From Rhizobium binae (GTDB lineage: Bacteria; Pseudomonadota; Alphaproteobacteria; Rhizobiales; Rhizobiaceae), in contig NZ_CP071604.1 in the NCBI RefSeq assembly GCF_017357225.1, positions 747,001-811,000 on the forward strand: 64,000 nt of DNA, read 5' to 3'. Shown piece by piece: positions 10,091 to 19,349 of the stretch. The translations under genes and the position numbers were made by a program. Position 1 is the stretch's first letter; each line of letters starts with the position of its first letter. A model generated the notes under the pieces. It ran no database searches, was not told where the DNA came from, and saw only the letters and a program-made list of their open reading frames with translations.

Positions 10091-11386
10091 CTAAAATTTG
10101 TCGCGAAGCGCAAACCACGACAAGGCGAGGAAAAGCAGCGGCGCCCGCATACGGGCTCCACCGGGAAAGGCGGGAATATCGAGCGATTCGAACAGGTCGA
10201 GATCGCCGGATTTCCCAAGCACCGTTTCCGCATAGAGCTTGCCACAGTAGTTTGACAGCATGACGCCATGGCCGGAGTAACCACCGATCGAGGTGACGCC
10301 GGGCATCACATCGCGCACGAAGAGCTGGCGCGGCATGGTGATGCCGACGCTGCCGCCCCAGGCATGGGTGATCTCGATGTCCTTCAGATCAGGATAGATT
10401 TCGGCGATCTGCCGGCGGATATGCTGCGAAATGTCTCGCGGATTGTCGGCCGTATAGGCCTCGCGTCCGCCGAACAGCAGACGGCCTTCGAATCGGCGGA
10501 AATAACGCACGACGAAGCGCGAATCGGCGACGGCCTCGCCACCCGGCAGCACTTCGGGATGTTTATCGAGCGGAACGGTGGCGCCGATGAAGGAGCGGAT
10601 CGGCATGACATGACTTGCCGTCACCGGTTCGAGGCCGTCGATATGCCCGTCGCAGGCGATCAGCGCCCGATCGGCAGTGATCGTGCCCCTTGCGGTCTCG
10701 ATCGTCACCTTGCCGCCGCCCTGGCAGATCGCCTTTGCCGGCGTCATCTCGAAAATGGCAGCACCCGCAGCGGCCGCCACCCGCGCCAGCCCGACGAGCA
10801 GTTTCAACGGATGGATGTGGCCGGTGCCGACGTCGCGCACACCGCAATAAAAACGCTTCGAGCCGAGCCGCTCCTGCGTTTCCTTCCCGTCCATGAAGCG
10901 CAGATGCGGATAGTCGTAGCGCCGCGCGGCGATTTCGGCATTCTGACGATAGTCGCGTTCGTAGCTTGCCTTGTGTGCGACGTTGAGCTGGCCGGGCACA
11001 TAGTCGATCTCGATGTCATGTTCCCGGGCGAAATCGAGAAGATGGTGCTTGGCCGCCTCGGCAACGTTAAACAGCGCCTTCGAGCGTTCATAGCCGATCT
11101 TTTCCTCGAGTTCCTCCGGCCACCATCGCTGGCCGGTGCCGAGCTGGCCGCCATTGCGCCCGGACGCCCCGTCGCCGAAGCGCCAGGCCTCGATCAGCAC
11201 CACCGAAACGCCTGACTTGGCGAGATGATAGGCGGCCTGCAGACCGGTATAACCGCCGCCGATGATGGCGACGTCGCATGTTCTCGAGCCGTCGAGAGCG
11301 GCATAGGTCGGCCGCTCGCCGACGGTGGCCTGATACCAGGACAGCCCGGGCGCGATCGGGCTCTGCCACATCTCCTGCGATGCCAT
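10091..11386 (-). CDS. PuuB/OrdL-like FAD-dependent amine oxidoreductase
   Basis: A 431-residue DAO-family flavoprotein. The dinucleotide-binding motif CDVAIIGGGYTGLQAAYHLA lies near residues 37-56, followed by GASGRNGGQLGTG, typical of gamma-glutamylputrescine oxidase. The C-terminus carries the FAD contact region GGYSGHGVMLSNYCG. PuuB oxidises gamma-glutamylputrescine to gamma-glutamyl-aminobutyraldehyde. The gene starts 8 bp after the glutamine-synthetase-like gene, which would make the substrate; this pairing is the main support for the polyamine assignment. The ATG at 11386 has GAGGGA upstream and is preferred to a GTG four codons earlier. The exact amine substrate is not certain. Confidence 0.82.
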   Translation of the reverse strand: MASQEMWQSPIAPGLSWYQATVGERPTYAALDGSRTCDVAIIGGGYTGLQAAYHLAKSGVSVVLIEAWRFGDGASGRNGGQLGTGQRWWPEELEEKIGYERSKALFNVAEAAKHHLLDFAREHDIEIDYVPGQLNVAHKASYERDYRQNAEIAARRYDYPHLRFMDGKETQERLGSKRFYCGVRDVGTGHIHPLKLLVGLARVAAAAGAAIFEMTPAKAICQGGGKVTIETARGTITADRALIACDGHIDGLEPVTASHVMPIRSFIGATVPLDKHPEVLPGGEAVADSRFVVRYFRRFEGRLLFGGREAYTADNPRDISQHIRRQIAEIYPDLKDIEITHAWGGSVGITMPRQLFVRDVMPGVTSIGGYSGHGVMLSNYCGKLYAETVLGKSGDLDLFESLDIPAFPGGARMRAPLLFLALSWFALRDKF

Positions 11387-11394
11387 CCTATCCC

Positions 11395-12831
11395 TCACAC
11401 GTTGAGCAGAAGGAATTCCCGCTCCCAGGGGCTGATCACCTGCATGAAGGTCTCGAACTCGCCGCGCTTGACGCCGGCGTAAAGGCCGATGAACTGCGTG
11501 CCGAACACCTCTTCGAAGGCAGGCTCATCTTCCATCAGCGCCACGGCTTCCAACAGGCCGCGCGGCAGGTCGATCGAGCCCTCGTTGGCCGAATCCTCCG
11601 TCGGCGCCGTCGGCTCGATCTGCTTCATGATGCCGAGCAGGCCGGAAGCGAGCGAGGCAGCGAGCGCCAGATAGGGATTGGCGTCCGAACTCGGCAGCCG
11701 GTTTTCCACGCGCCTGGCCTGCGGATCGGACACCGGGACGCGGAAAGCGGTGGTCCTGTTGTCGTAGCCCCAGGCATTGTTGACAGGGCATGACATGTCC
11801 GGCTGCAGGCGCCGGTAGGAATTCACGTAAGGGGCAAGCATCGCCATCGCGCTCGGCACGAATTTCTGCATGCCGCCGATGAAATGGAAGAACTCCTTCG
11901 AGGCCGATCCGTCCGCATTGGAAAAGACGTTCTTGCCCGTCTCGATATTGACCACCGACTGGTGGATATGCATCGCCGACCCCGGCTGGCCCTGCATCGG
12001 CTTGGCCATGAAGGTCGCATAGATGTCGTGTTTCAGCGCCGCCTCGCGGATCGTGCGCTTGAACAGGAACACTTGGTCGGCAAGCTCGATAGGATTGCCG
12101 TGGCGCAGGTTGATTTCGAGCTGGGCCGGTCCTTCTTCGTGGATCAGCGTGTCGATCTCCAGCCCCTGTTTCTCCGAGAAATGGTAGATGTCGTCGATCA
12201 GTTCGTCGAATTCGTTGATGCCGGCGATCGAATAACCCTGGCCGCCGAGGATCGAGCGGCCGGAGCGGCCCTTTGGCGGGTGCAGCGGATAGTCGGGATC
12301 GTCATTCTTGGCGACCAGATAGAATTCGATCTCGGGCGCGACGATCGGCTTCCAGCCGCGGTCATGATAAAGGCTCATGATCCGCTTCAAGACGTTGCGC
12401 GGCGTATACGGCACTTCGCCGCCGTCCGAATCGACGATGTCGCAGATCACCTGCGCCGTCGGGTCACTCTCCCAGGGCACGACCGATAGCGTCGAAAGAT
12501 CGGGCATCAGCTTCAGGTCGCTGTCACGCGGCTCGTAGCGGAAGCTCTCGGTTTCCTCGGGATATTCGCCGGAAATCGTGTGCCGATAGATCGCCGAAGG
12601 CAGTGCCAGCGAGGTGTTCGAGGTGAATTTCGAGCTCGGCATCATCTTGCCGCGGGGCACGCCGGCAAGGTCGGGCGTGATGCATTCGATGTCTTCGATG
12701 CCCCTGGCTCTCAGCCATTGCGCCGCTTCCTTCCAGTTTGCAACACCGCGCAGGGATCCGGGGTCCGGAGGAGTTTTCGTCGAGGCGGGTACGGTTCTGG
12801 CAGGCTTCAGCGTCGTCTTTTTTGGGGACAT
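11395..12831 (-). CDS. Glutamine-synthetase-family gamma-glutamyl-amine ligase (PuuA-like)
   Basis: A 478-residue glutamine synthetase homologue. The catalytic core shows PEIEFYLV near residue 169, EEGPAQLEINLRHG near 237, the ATP/metal-site segment GSAMHIHQS near 288, and the arginine-bearing NRTTAFRVP and ARRVENRLPSSDANPYLA near 357-386. A positively charged, Pro/Thr-rich N-terminal extension of about 30 residues precedes the fold. The neighbouring amine oxidase and the PotFGHI importer 11 kb away suggest a gamma-glutamylputrescine synthetase or a related gamma-glutamylamide synthetase rather than nitrogen-assimilatory GlnA. Confidence 0.82.
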   Translation of the reverse strand: MSPKKTTLKPARTVPASTKTPPDPGSLRGVANWKEAAQWLRARGIEDIECITPDLAGVPRGKMMPSSKFTSNTSLALPSAIYRHTISGEYPEETESFRYEPRDSDLKLMPDLSTLSVVPWESDPTAQVICDIVDSDGGEVPYTPRNVLKRIMSLYHDRGWKPIVAPEIEFYLVAKNDDPDYPLHPPKGRSGRSILGGQGYSIAGINEFDELIDDIYHFSEKQGLEIDTLIHEEGPAQLEINLRHGNPIELADQVFLFKRTIREAALKHDIYATFMAKPMQGQPGSAMHIHQSVVNIETGKNVFSNADGSASKEFFHFIGGMQKFVPSAMAMLAPYVNSYRRLQPDMSCPVNNAWGYDNRTTAFRVPVSDPQARRVENRLPSSDANPYLALAASLASGLLGIMKQIEPTAPTEDSANEGSIDLPRGLLEAVALMEDEPAFEEVFGTQFIGLYAGVKRGEFETFMQVISPWEREFLLLNV

Positions 12832-12918
12832 GACACACCGGTTTGGTTGATCTTGGCGCCATCATAACCGGACTTTGCCAATTGGCGAGGGGTTGAGAAC
12901 GTTGACTTTCGCTCTGCG

Positions 12919-14139
12919 ATGGAAAAAGAAAGCGCCGATTTGATCAAGGAAACGGGTTTGCAGCGCAAAAGCGACGTCATCGTCATCGGCGCCGGGGCGG
13001 CGGGCATGATGGCGGCCATCCGCGCGGGAAAACGCGGTCGTTCGGTCGTGGTCCTCGACCATGCGCGCGCGCCAGGCGAGAAGATCCGCATATCCGGCGG
13101 CGGCCGCTGCAATTTCACCAATATCAATGCCGGGCCGAAGAACTTCCTGTCGGCCAATCCGCATTTCTGCAAGTCGGCGCTTGCCCGTTTCACGCCTGCC
13201 GATTTCATCGCCATGATCGAGCGGCACGGCATTGCCTGGCATGAAAAGACGCTGGGCCAGCTTTTCTGCGACGACAGCGCCAAGGATATCATCCGAATGC
13301 TGCTGGACGAGATGCGCGCCGCCGGCGCGGTGCTGCAGCTCGGCACCGAGATATCGGCCGTCGACAGGCTGGAGACGGGTTTCCGCGTCTCGACCGGCGA
13401 CGGCGTTTACGAAGCAGCGTCTCTGATCGTCGCCACCGGCGGCAAATCGATCCCGAAGATGGGCGCCACCGGCCTTGCCTATCGCCTCGCCGAGCAGTTC
13501 GGCCTGGCCGTGCTCGAAACCCGCCCCGGCCTCGTGCCGCTGACGCTCGATCCCGGCCTGCTCGCAAGCATTGCGCCGCTTGCCGGCATTTCGGCTCCCG
13601 CCGAAATCCGCCATGGCAGGACCGCCTTCCGCGAAGCGCTGCTGTTTACCCATCGCGGCCTCAGCGGACCTGCCATACTACAGATCTCCTCCTATTGGCG
13701 CGAAGGCGACGAGATCGTCCTTGCCATCGAACCGGATATCGACATCGCCGCGCAGCTGAAGACGGCAAAGCAGCTGAACGGCCGCCAGTCGGCCCAGACC
13801 GCGCTTGGCGAGATCGTGCCGAAGCGGCTGGCGCAGTTCCTCGTCGAGCGCGAAAAGATCTCCGGCAATATGGCCGACCTACCCGATAAGGTGCTGCTGC
13901 GTCTTGCCGCGAGCGCCCAGAACTTCGCGGTCAAACCTTCCGGCTCTGAAGGCTATCGCACCGCCGAAGTGACCCTCGGCGGCATCGACACGGCCGCGCT
14001 CGATTCGCGCAGCATGGAGGCCAAGGCTGTGCCCGGCCTCTATTTCATCGGCGAATGCGTCGACGTCACCGGCTGGCTCGGCGGCTATAATTTCCAATGG
14101 GCCTGGGCCTCTGGATTTGCCGCGGGTGAATGCGTCTGA
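12919..14139 (+). CDS. YhiN/HI0933-family NAD(P)/FAD-dependent oxidoreductase
   Basis: A 406-residue flavoprotein of the HI0933 (YhiN, AoA-so) family. The N-terminal dinucleotide site VIVIGAGAAGMMAAIRAGKRG is near residues 20-40 and the family hallmark EKIRISGGGRCNFTN near 54-68. A second FAD contact lies in GLYFIGECVDVTGWLGGYNFQWAWASG at the C-terminus. The physiological substrate of the family is not settled. It is divergent from the PuuA-like gene with an 88-bp shared promoter region. Confidence 0.88.
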   Translation: MEKESADLIKETGLQRKSDVIVIGAGAAGMMAAIRAGKRGRSVVVLDHARAPGEKIRISGGGRCNFTNINAGPKNFLSANPHFCKSALARFTPADFIAMIERHGIAWHEKTLGQLFCDDSAKDIIRMLLDEMRAAGAVLQLGTEISAVDRLETGFRVSTGDGVYEAASLIVATGGKSIPKMGATGLAYRLAEQFGLAVLETRPGLVPLTLDPGLLASIAPLAGISAPAEIRHGRTAFREALLFTHRGLSGPAILQISSYWREGDEIVLAIEPDIDIAAQLKTAKQLNGRQSAQTALGEIVPKRLAQFLVEREKISGNMADLPDKVLLRLAASAQNFAVKPSGSEGYRTAEVTLGGIDTAALDSRSMEAKAVPGLYFIGECVDVTGWLGGYNFQWAWASGFAAGECV

Positions 14140-14321
14140 AGCTTTCGTCTTCAGCATATCGGCGGAACCGCTGTTGCGTATATTAGAAATACCGATTCAA
14201 GACTTCTTAAGAGAGGTGCGCCATCCTGTCTCAATGGCGGTTTGCAAAGCTCTTACTAAATTAAGCTTTACCGGCAAGCCGTTTTGTTGGATTGTTGTGT
14301 CAGAAGAGTGAGGTTTCGAGC

Positions 14322-14465
14322 ATGACCAGAAACGCACGACGCGCCCGCGCCATCGCAATCACCCAGGCAAAGCCTGACGCCCGCACGGCAGTCCTGCGAT
14401 ATTTGATGCTCGCAGCCGGCGCCACAGCCGCCAGCCTGGCGCTGCTGCTCGCGCATTTCCTCTGA
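14322..14465 (+). CDS. Small membrane peptide, 47 residues
   Basis: A short frame runs from an ATG at 14322 to TGA at 14463-14465. GTGAGG about 10 bases upstream is a reasonable ribosome site. The first 22 residues are basic (MTRNARRARA...), and residues 25-47 form one hydrophobic helix ending in LLLAHFL, so it would sit in the inner membrane as a single-pass peptide. It is not recognised as a named family. A long frame on the opposite strand overlaps it, so the coding strand is not beyond doubt. Confidence 0.45.
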   Translation: MTRNARRARAIAITQAKPDARTAVLRYLMLAAGATAASLALLLAHFL

Positions 14466-14775
14466 CCGGTTCTCGCATCCCAAAGTAACCTTGCCGCCTT
14501 CGATCGCGACATCGCGATCCTTTGACGCATAAATTGCAACTAATTCACCGTCTTGGCTGAACCAGCCATCACCGCTTATCCGAAAATTAATATCTAATCT
14601 GACACAATTGCCCGCGATTATTTGGGCATCTCCAACTTGCTTGGACATGAACCGGCAATGACTGCCGCCTGGCTTCCGGGTTCCCCAATGTAGAGAGAAT
14701 AGCTCGATGTGCACTCGGCTGGCGCGCCTGACGGCTGCCCGCGGGAGGAGTAGTGTATGAAAGGCCCGGAACGCG
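14466..14775. other. Intergenic leader upstream of the first chemoreceptor, with a 9-codon upstream frame
   Basis: No convincing long gene is seen here on the plus strand. Near its end, a strong GGGAGGAG (14743-14750) lies 6 bases before an ATG at 14757 that opens a 9-codon frame ending in TGA at 14784-14786. That frame overlaps the chemoreceptor ATG (14776) out of frame. The receptor frame itself is closed upstream by TGA at 14758-14760, so it cannot begin earlier. A minus-strand frame from 14648 reads as a plausible 60-residue stretch and then loses protein-like character; it is not called. Confidence 0.5.
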
Positions 14776-17307
14776 ATGTTGATTGACAAGATTCTTTCCC
14801 GCTTCAAGATCAAGACGAAGGTTCTGATCTTCGTTCTGCCGTTCGTTGTGACCATTTCGGCGGTGGGCCTGACGGGCCTTTATGCTTCCGGACTGCTGCA
14901 GGGCCGCATGGAAATCTCCAACAGCGTGCTGCAGTCGCTGAGTGGGTTCAAGGATCTCTACGGTTCGATGGACGACTTCCTGCGCATCACCAGCCAGCAG
15001 GCGCGCGACAAGCTGCTCACCGATCTGAAGACCCAGCAGGGCGTGCTTGACCAGACGCTGAGCCAGGTGGGCGAAGAGGCTTCCGGCCGCGACAGCCTTG
15101 CCGAGGCCTCCCGCCGCACCAAGGATATTTCAGGTGTCGTCGACAAGCTCTGGGCCCTGCATGAGCAGGAAGAGGCGCTGCATCAGCAGATCGACGCGGC
15201 GCAGAAGAGCCTGATCAGCACCCGCTTCACGGTCTCCTACCAGGCCGAGGAATTGCAGACGGCGCTGCAGAGCGACGAAAGCGCCGCCACCGTCACCCTT
15301 CGCACCGCCGACCGCCTGCTGAAAGGCGGCGATTTCCTCGGCACCGTCGCCAGCGGCTTCAGCAAGCCCCAGACGCCCCAGGACAAGATCGCCTTCATCA
15401 ACGAGCAGATGCCGGAGATCATCAAGGCCCAGCGCCTGATCGCCATTTCGGTCCCGACCAACCAGAAAAACGTCATCGACGCCCTGGCTGCGACCATCGA
15501 CGGCATCAAGGCGATTGCCCAGATGCCCGCTCCGACCGACGAGAACGTCGCCGAACTCGGCCGTCTCGTCTCCCGCTTCCGCCAGACCTCGACCTATACG
15601 CAGCTGACCGCGACGCAGAAAATGCGCGAGGCGACCCAGCGGTTTGCCGAGCTCGAAGGCCGCATCGCCCAGACCAACTCCGTCCTTCAGGACACGCGGC
15701 GCCTGGAAAATTCCGTCTATGCGCTGCAGATCGTGCTGTCCGATTTCCTCTCCAATTCGAGCAAGGATAACCTCGTGCGCCTGCAGCAGCAGGCCGGCAC
15801 GCTCGGCAAGGATATGCAGGTGCTGACCACCAGCGCCAAGGGCATGGGCTTTGCCGAAGGCATCTCCGAGGCGATCCAGCCGGCCCTCGACGCCATTTCC
15901 GGCGGCGGCTCGAAGATCGTCGATACGATCGGCGAGCGCGTCACGGCTTATGCCGCCGCCCGCCAGGAGCTCGACCAGATCTGGACGAAGCTGACCGATT
16001 TCGCCGAGCTGCAGAAGCAGACTGCCGGCACCGAGCGCACCCAGGCAAACAGCATCTCGGTCCTGACCACTGGCCTCGGCATCCTGCTGTCGATCCTCGG
16101 CGGCATCGCCCTGGTGCTGACGCTGCAGCGCCCGATCAGCCAGATCACCGCCGCCATGCGCCGCATCGCCGAAGGGGCGCTGGATACCAGCATTTCAGGC
16201 GAGCAGCGCTACGACGAAATCGGCGACATGGCCCGCGCGCTCGGCATCTTCAAGGAAAATGCCATCTCGAAGATCCGGATCGAGGAGCAGAGCGACGAGG
16301 AGCGCGCCGCCGCCGAACACGAGCGCCAGCGCAACGACGCCGAAAAGCGCGAGATGGACCGGCAGATCGAATTTGCGGTCAATGAGCTCGCCGCCGGCCT
16401 CGAGCGCATGTCGCAGGGCGATATCTCGACGACCATCGAAACGCCCTTCATCGGCCGCCTCGAACAGCTGCGTCAGGATTTCAACGGTTCGATGCTGCGC
16501 CTGCAGGCGACGATGAGCCAGATCCGCGACAATGTCGAGCTGATCCAGGGCAACGGCAACCAGATGGCCCAGTCGGCCGAGGATCTCTCCAAGCGCACCG
16601 AACAGCAGGCGGCTTCGCTCGAAGAGACTGCCGCTGCCGTCGATCAGATCACCGTCACGGTCCGCTCCTCGGCCGAACGCGCCAAGGATGCCGACCAGAT
16701 CGTCCGCCAGGCCAAGCGCAGCGCCGACGATTCCGCCGTCGTCGTCAGCAATGCGATCGACGCGATGGGTCGCATCGAGGATGCCGCGCGGCAGATCGAG
16801 CAGATCATCGGCGTCATCGACGAGATCGCCTTCCAGACCAATTTGCTGGCCCTCAACGCCGGCATCGAAGCGGCGCGCGCCGGCGAGGCCGGCAAGGGTT
16901 TCGCCGTCGTCGCCATGGAAGTCCGCGAACTCGCCCAGCGCTCCGCCGCCGCGGCGCAGGAGATCAAGGGACTGATCAACAAGTCGACCAACGAGGTCAG
17001 CTCCGGCTCGCAATTCGTGCAGGAGACCGGCACGGTGCTCGCCAAGATCAGCGCCCAGATCGTCACGATCAGCCAGCATGTCGAGATGATCGCCCGCGCC
17101 AGCCACGACCAATCCAACGCGCTGCAGAGCGTCAACTCGACCGTCAATCAGATGGACCAGATGACGCAGAAGAATGCTGCCATGGTCGAGGAAACGACCG
17201 CCGCCAGCCGCGAACTGGCCGACGAGGCCGATGCGCTGCGCCGCCTCATCCAGCAGTTCAAGATTGACGGCGGGGCGGGCGAAGCGCCGGTCTACCGCGC
17301 CGCCTGA
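14776..17307 (+). CDS. Methyl-accepting chemotaxis protein with large helical sensor domain
   Basis: An 843-residue transmembrane chemoreceptor. TM1 lies at about residues 16-38. A periplasmic all-helical region of about 380 residues follows, longer than a standard four-helix bundle and consistent with a helical bimodular (HBM)-type sensor. TM2 is near 425-449. A HAMP domain (about 450-505) and a second HAMP-like segment (about 533-590) precede the signalling hairpin, whose tip FQTNLLALNAGIEAARAGE is at about 686-704. No CheR-binding pentapeptide is visible at the C-terminus (PVYRAA). The ligand cannot be read from sequence. A terminator follows. Confidence 0.9.
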   Translation: MLIDKILSRFKIKTKVLIFVLPFVVTISAVGLTGLYASGLLQGRMEISNSVLQSLSGFKDLYGSMDDFLRITSQQARDKLLTDLKTQQGVLDQTLSQVGEEASGRDSLAEASRRTKDISGVVDKLWALHEQEEALHQQIDAAQKSLISTRFTVSYQAEELQTALQSDESAATVTLRTADRLLKGGDFLGTVASGFSKPQTPQDKIAFINEQMPEIIKAQRLIAISVPTNQKNVIDALAATIDGIKAIAQMPAPTDENVAELGRLVSRFRQTSTYTQLTATQKMREATQRFAELEGRIAQTNSVLQDTRRLENSVYALQIVLSDFLSNSSKDNLVRLQQQAGTLGKDMQVLTTSAKGMGFAEGISEAIQPALDAISGGGSKIVDTIGERVTAYAAARQELDQIWTKLTDFAELQKQTAGTERTQANSISVLTTGLGILLSILGGIALVLTLQRPISQITAAMRRIAEGALDTSISGEQRYDEIGDMARALGIFKENAISKIRIEEQSDEERAAAEHERQRNDAEKREMDRQIEFAVNELAAGLERMSQGDISTTIETPFIGRLEQLRQDFNGSMLRLQATMSQIRDNVELIQGNGNQMAQSAEDLSKRTEQQAASLEETAAAVDQITVTVRSSAERAKDADQIVRQAKRSADDSAVVVSNAIDAMGRIEDAARQIEQIIGVIDEIAFQTNLLALNAGIEAARAGEAGKGFAVVAMEVRELAQRSAAAAQEIKGLINKSTNEVSSGSQFVQETGTVLAKISAQIVTISQHVEMIARASHDQSNALQSVNSTVNQMDQMTQKNAAMVEETTAASRELADEADALRRLIQQFKIDGGAGEAPVYRAA

Positions 17308-17332
17308 TCAACGCTAGATTTCCGTTCTTTCG

Positions 17333-17358
17333 ACGGCCCCGGTTTTCCGGGGCCGTTT
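17333..17358 (+). terminator. Intrinsic terminator after the first chemoreceptor
   Basis: A perfect 10-bp GC-rich stem pairs 17333-17342 with 17347-17356 around a TTTT loop, followed by a short T run. It separates the two chemoreceptor genes, so the second probably has its own promoter. Confidence 0.8.
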
Positions 17359-17501
17359 GCATATCGGGACGGCCACGATCAGCCGCCTTGGCAGGCCAAT
17401 CGGAATGTCCGAGGGGCTAGCCCGCCCAATTCAGATTTACGGAAAATTTTCCTTAACGCTTTTCCTCTAATTTAGCCCTCATTGTACCGCCGGGGATTTT
17501 C

Positions 17502-19349
17502 ATGCCGCGCCTTTTCTTTACATCCATCGTCCGTCAGATCGTTGCGATCACACTGTTTCTGCTGGCGATCAGCACGGCGGCCATCGTCGGCGTGACCTAT
17601 TACAATCTGAGCCGCAACGTGATGGATGGCGCCGTCTCCGACGCCAGGGACGCCGCCCGGGCCATGGCCGTCCTCTACGGCGCGGCCGATCAGGCTGCGA
17701 AGGTCGAGGTGAAGGACAACAAGCTCTCCGCCGTCACCGAAGAGGCCATTCCGGCCCTTGCCGATCATTCGCTGGTCGACCGCACCGCCCAGTCGATTGC
17801 CGGCGTTGCGACCATCTTCCAGAAACAGGGCGGCGACTACGTCCGCATATCCACCAACGTCAAGAAGGAAAACGGCGACCGCGCCGTCGGCACCAAGCTT
17901 GCAGCCGAGCACCCGGCCCAGCCGGTTCTCGCCCGGGGCGAGGCCTATTTCGGCCCGGCCGAGCTGTTCGGCCGCAAATTCATGACCGGTTACTTTCCGA
18001 TCAAGAATGCAGCGAACGCCAGTGTCGGCATTCTCTTCATCGGCATTCCGATGGAGTTCTACTATCAGCGCATGAATGAGCTGCTGATCCTGGTTCTCGG
18101 CATCGGCGCCGTCGTCATGCTGCTCGTCGGTGTTCTCGCCTTTTATGCGATCCGCCTGTCGGTAAAGCCGTTGCAGGCCCTGACCGCGAGCGTCCACACG
18201 ATCTCCTCAGGCGATCTCGACGGGGCGATCCCCTGTCTCGAGAAGAACAACGAGTTCGGCGAGATCGGTCGCGCCCTCTCGCTCTTCCGCGACAGCGCCC
18301 TTGCACGGCGCGACCTGGAAACCGAGGCGGCCGAACAGCGCGCCTTGAGCGATGCCGAACGCGCCAGGAACGATGCCGACAAACGCTCGCTCGACAGTCA
18401 GATCGACTTTGCCGTCAACCAGCTTGCCGCCGGCCTCGGGCGTCTGTCGCAGGGGGATGTCTCGCAAACGATCGGCACACCCTTCGTCGGCCGGCTGGAG
18501 CAGCTTCGCGTCGATTTCAACGCATCGCTGCTGCGGCTGCAGGATACGCTGTCCGGTATCCGCGACAGCGCCTCGATGATCCAGCGCAATAGTGGCGCCG
18601 TCTCCGCCTCTGCCGACGAGCTTTCCAAGCGCACCGAGGCGCAGGCGGCGAACCTGGAGGAGACTGCCGCTGCGGTCGAGGAGATCACCGTCACGGTCCG
18701 CTCTTCCGCCGAGCGCGCCCGGGAAGCCAACAATGTCGTGGCCGCGACCAAGAAGACGGCCGACAATTCCGGCACCGTCGTCGGTGATGCCGTCGCCGCC
18801 ATGGAGCGCATCGAGGAGGCCTCGCAGCGGATTGAACAGATCATCGAGGTGATCGACGATATCGCCTTCCAAACCAATCTTCTGGCGCTTAACGCCGGTA
18901 TCGAGGCGGCACGAGCCGGCGAGGCGGGCAAGGGTTTTGCCGTCGTCGCCCAGGAGGTCCGCGAACTCGCCCAGCGTTCGGCCGATGCGGCGCGCGAGAT
19001 CAAGTCGCTGATCGAAACATCCAGCCGTGAAGTGACGGCCGGCTCCGAACTGGTCCAGAGGACCGGAAGCGTCCTTGCCTCGATCAGCCAGGAAATCATT
19101 GCGATCAGCGGTCATGTCGAAACCATCGCCACCGCCAGTCGCGACCAGTCGGCGGCGCTGCAGGAGGTCAACGGTTCGGTGAACGCCATGGACCAGATGA
19201 CACAGAAGAACGCCTCGATGGTGGCCGAGGCGACGCAGGCAAGCCGCCGCCTCGCCGGCGAAGCCGATACGTTGATGGCGCTCATCGAGCGTTTCCGCAT
19301 CGGCGCAGAACCGGCGCCCGCTCACCTCGGCGCAAGGAAGATCGCCTGA
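17502..19349 (+). CDS. Methyl-accepting chemotaxis protein with Cache-type sensor domain
   Basis: A 615-residue chemoreceptor. TM1 is at about residues 10-32. The periplasmic part (about 35-190) resembles a single Cache domain of the Cache3/Cache2 type: it contains SIAGVATIFQKQGGDYVRIST and KFMTGYFPIKNAANASVGILFIG segments. TM2 lies near 195-218, then HAMP, a second HAMP-like segment near 300-350, and the conserved hairpin tip FQTNLLALNAGIEAARAGE near 456-474. From the second HAMP on it is closely similar to the preceding receptor, which suggests duplication followed by a sensor-domain swap. Its 3' end overlaps a convergent small frame by 28 bp. Confidence 0.9.
   Translation: MPRLFFTSIVRQIVAITLFLLAISTAAIVGVTYYNLSRNVMDGAVSDARDAARAMAVLYGAADQAAKVEVKDNKLSAVTEEAIPALADHSLVDRTAQSIAGVATIFQKQGGDYVRISTNVKKENGDRAVGTKLAAEHPAQPVLARGEAYFGPAELFGRKFMTGYFPIKNAANASVGILFIGIPMEFYYQRMNELLILVLGIGAVVMLLVGVLAFYAIRLSVKPLQALTASVHTISSGDLDGAIPCLEKNNEFGEIGRALSLFRDSALARRDLETEAAEQRALSDAERARNDADKRSLDSQIDFAVNQLAAGLGRLSQGDVSQTIGTPFVGRLEQLRVDFNASLLRLQDTLSGIRDSASMIQRNSGAVSASADELSKRTEAQAANLEETAAAVEEITVTVRSSAERAREANNVVAATKKTADNSGTVVGDAVAAMERIEEASQRIEQIIEVIDDIAFQTNLLALNAGIEAARAGEAGKGFAVVAQEVRELAQRSADAAREIKSLIETSSREVTAGSELVQRTGSVLASISQEIIAISGHVETIATASRDQSAALQEVNGSVNAMDQMTQKNASMVAEATQASRRLAGEADTLMALIERFRIGAEPAPAHLGARKIA

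Noticed and set aside
14268..14648. Minus-strand frame of 127 residues upstream of the first chemoreceptor
   Set aside because: The first 60 residues look plausible, but there is no ribosome site and the rest is Cys/Gly-rich and overlaps the better supported plus-strand peptide gene.
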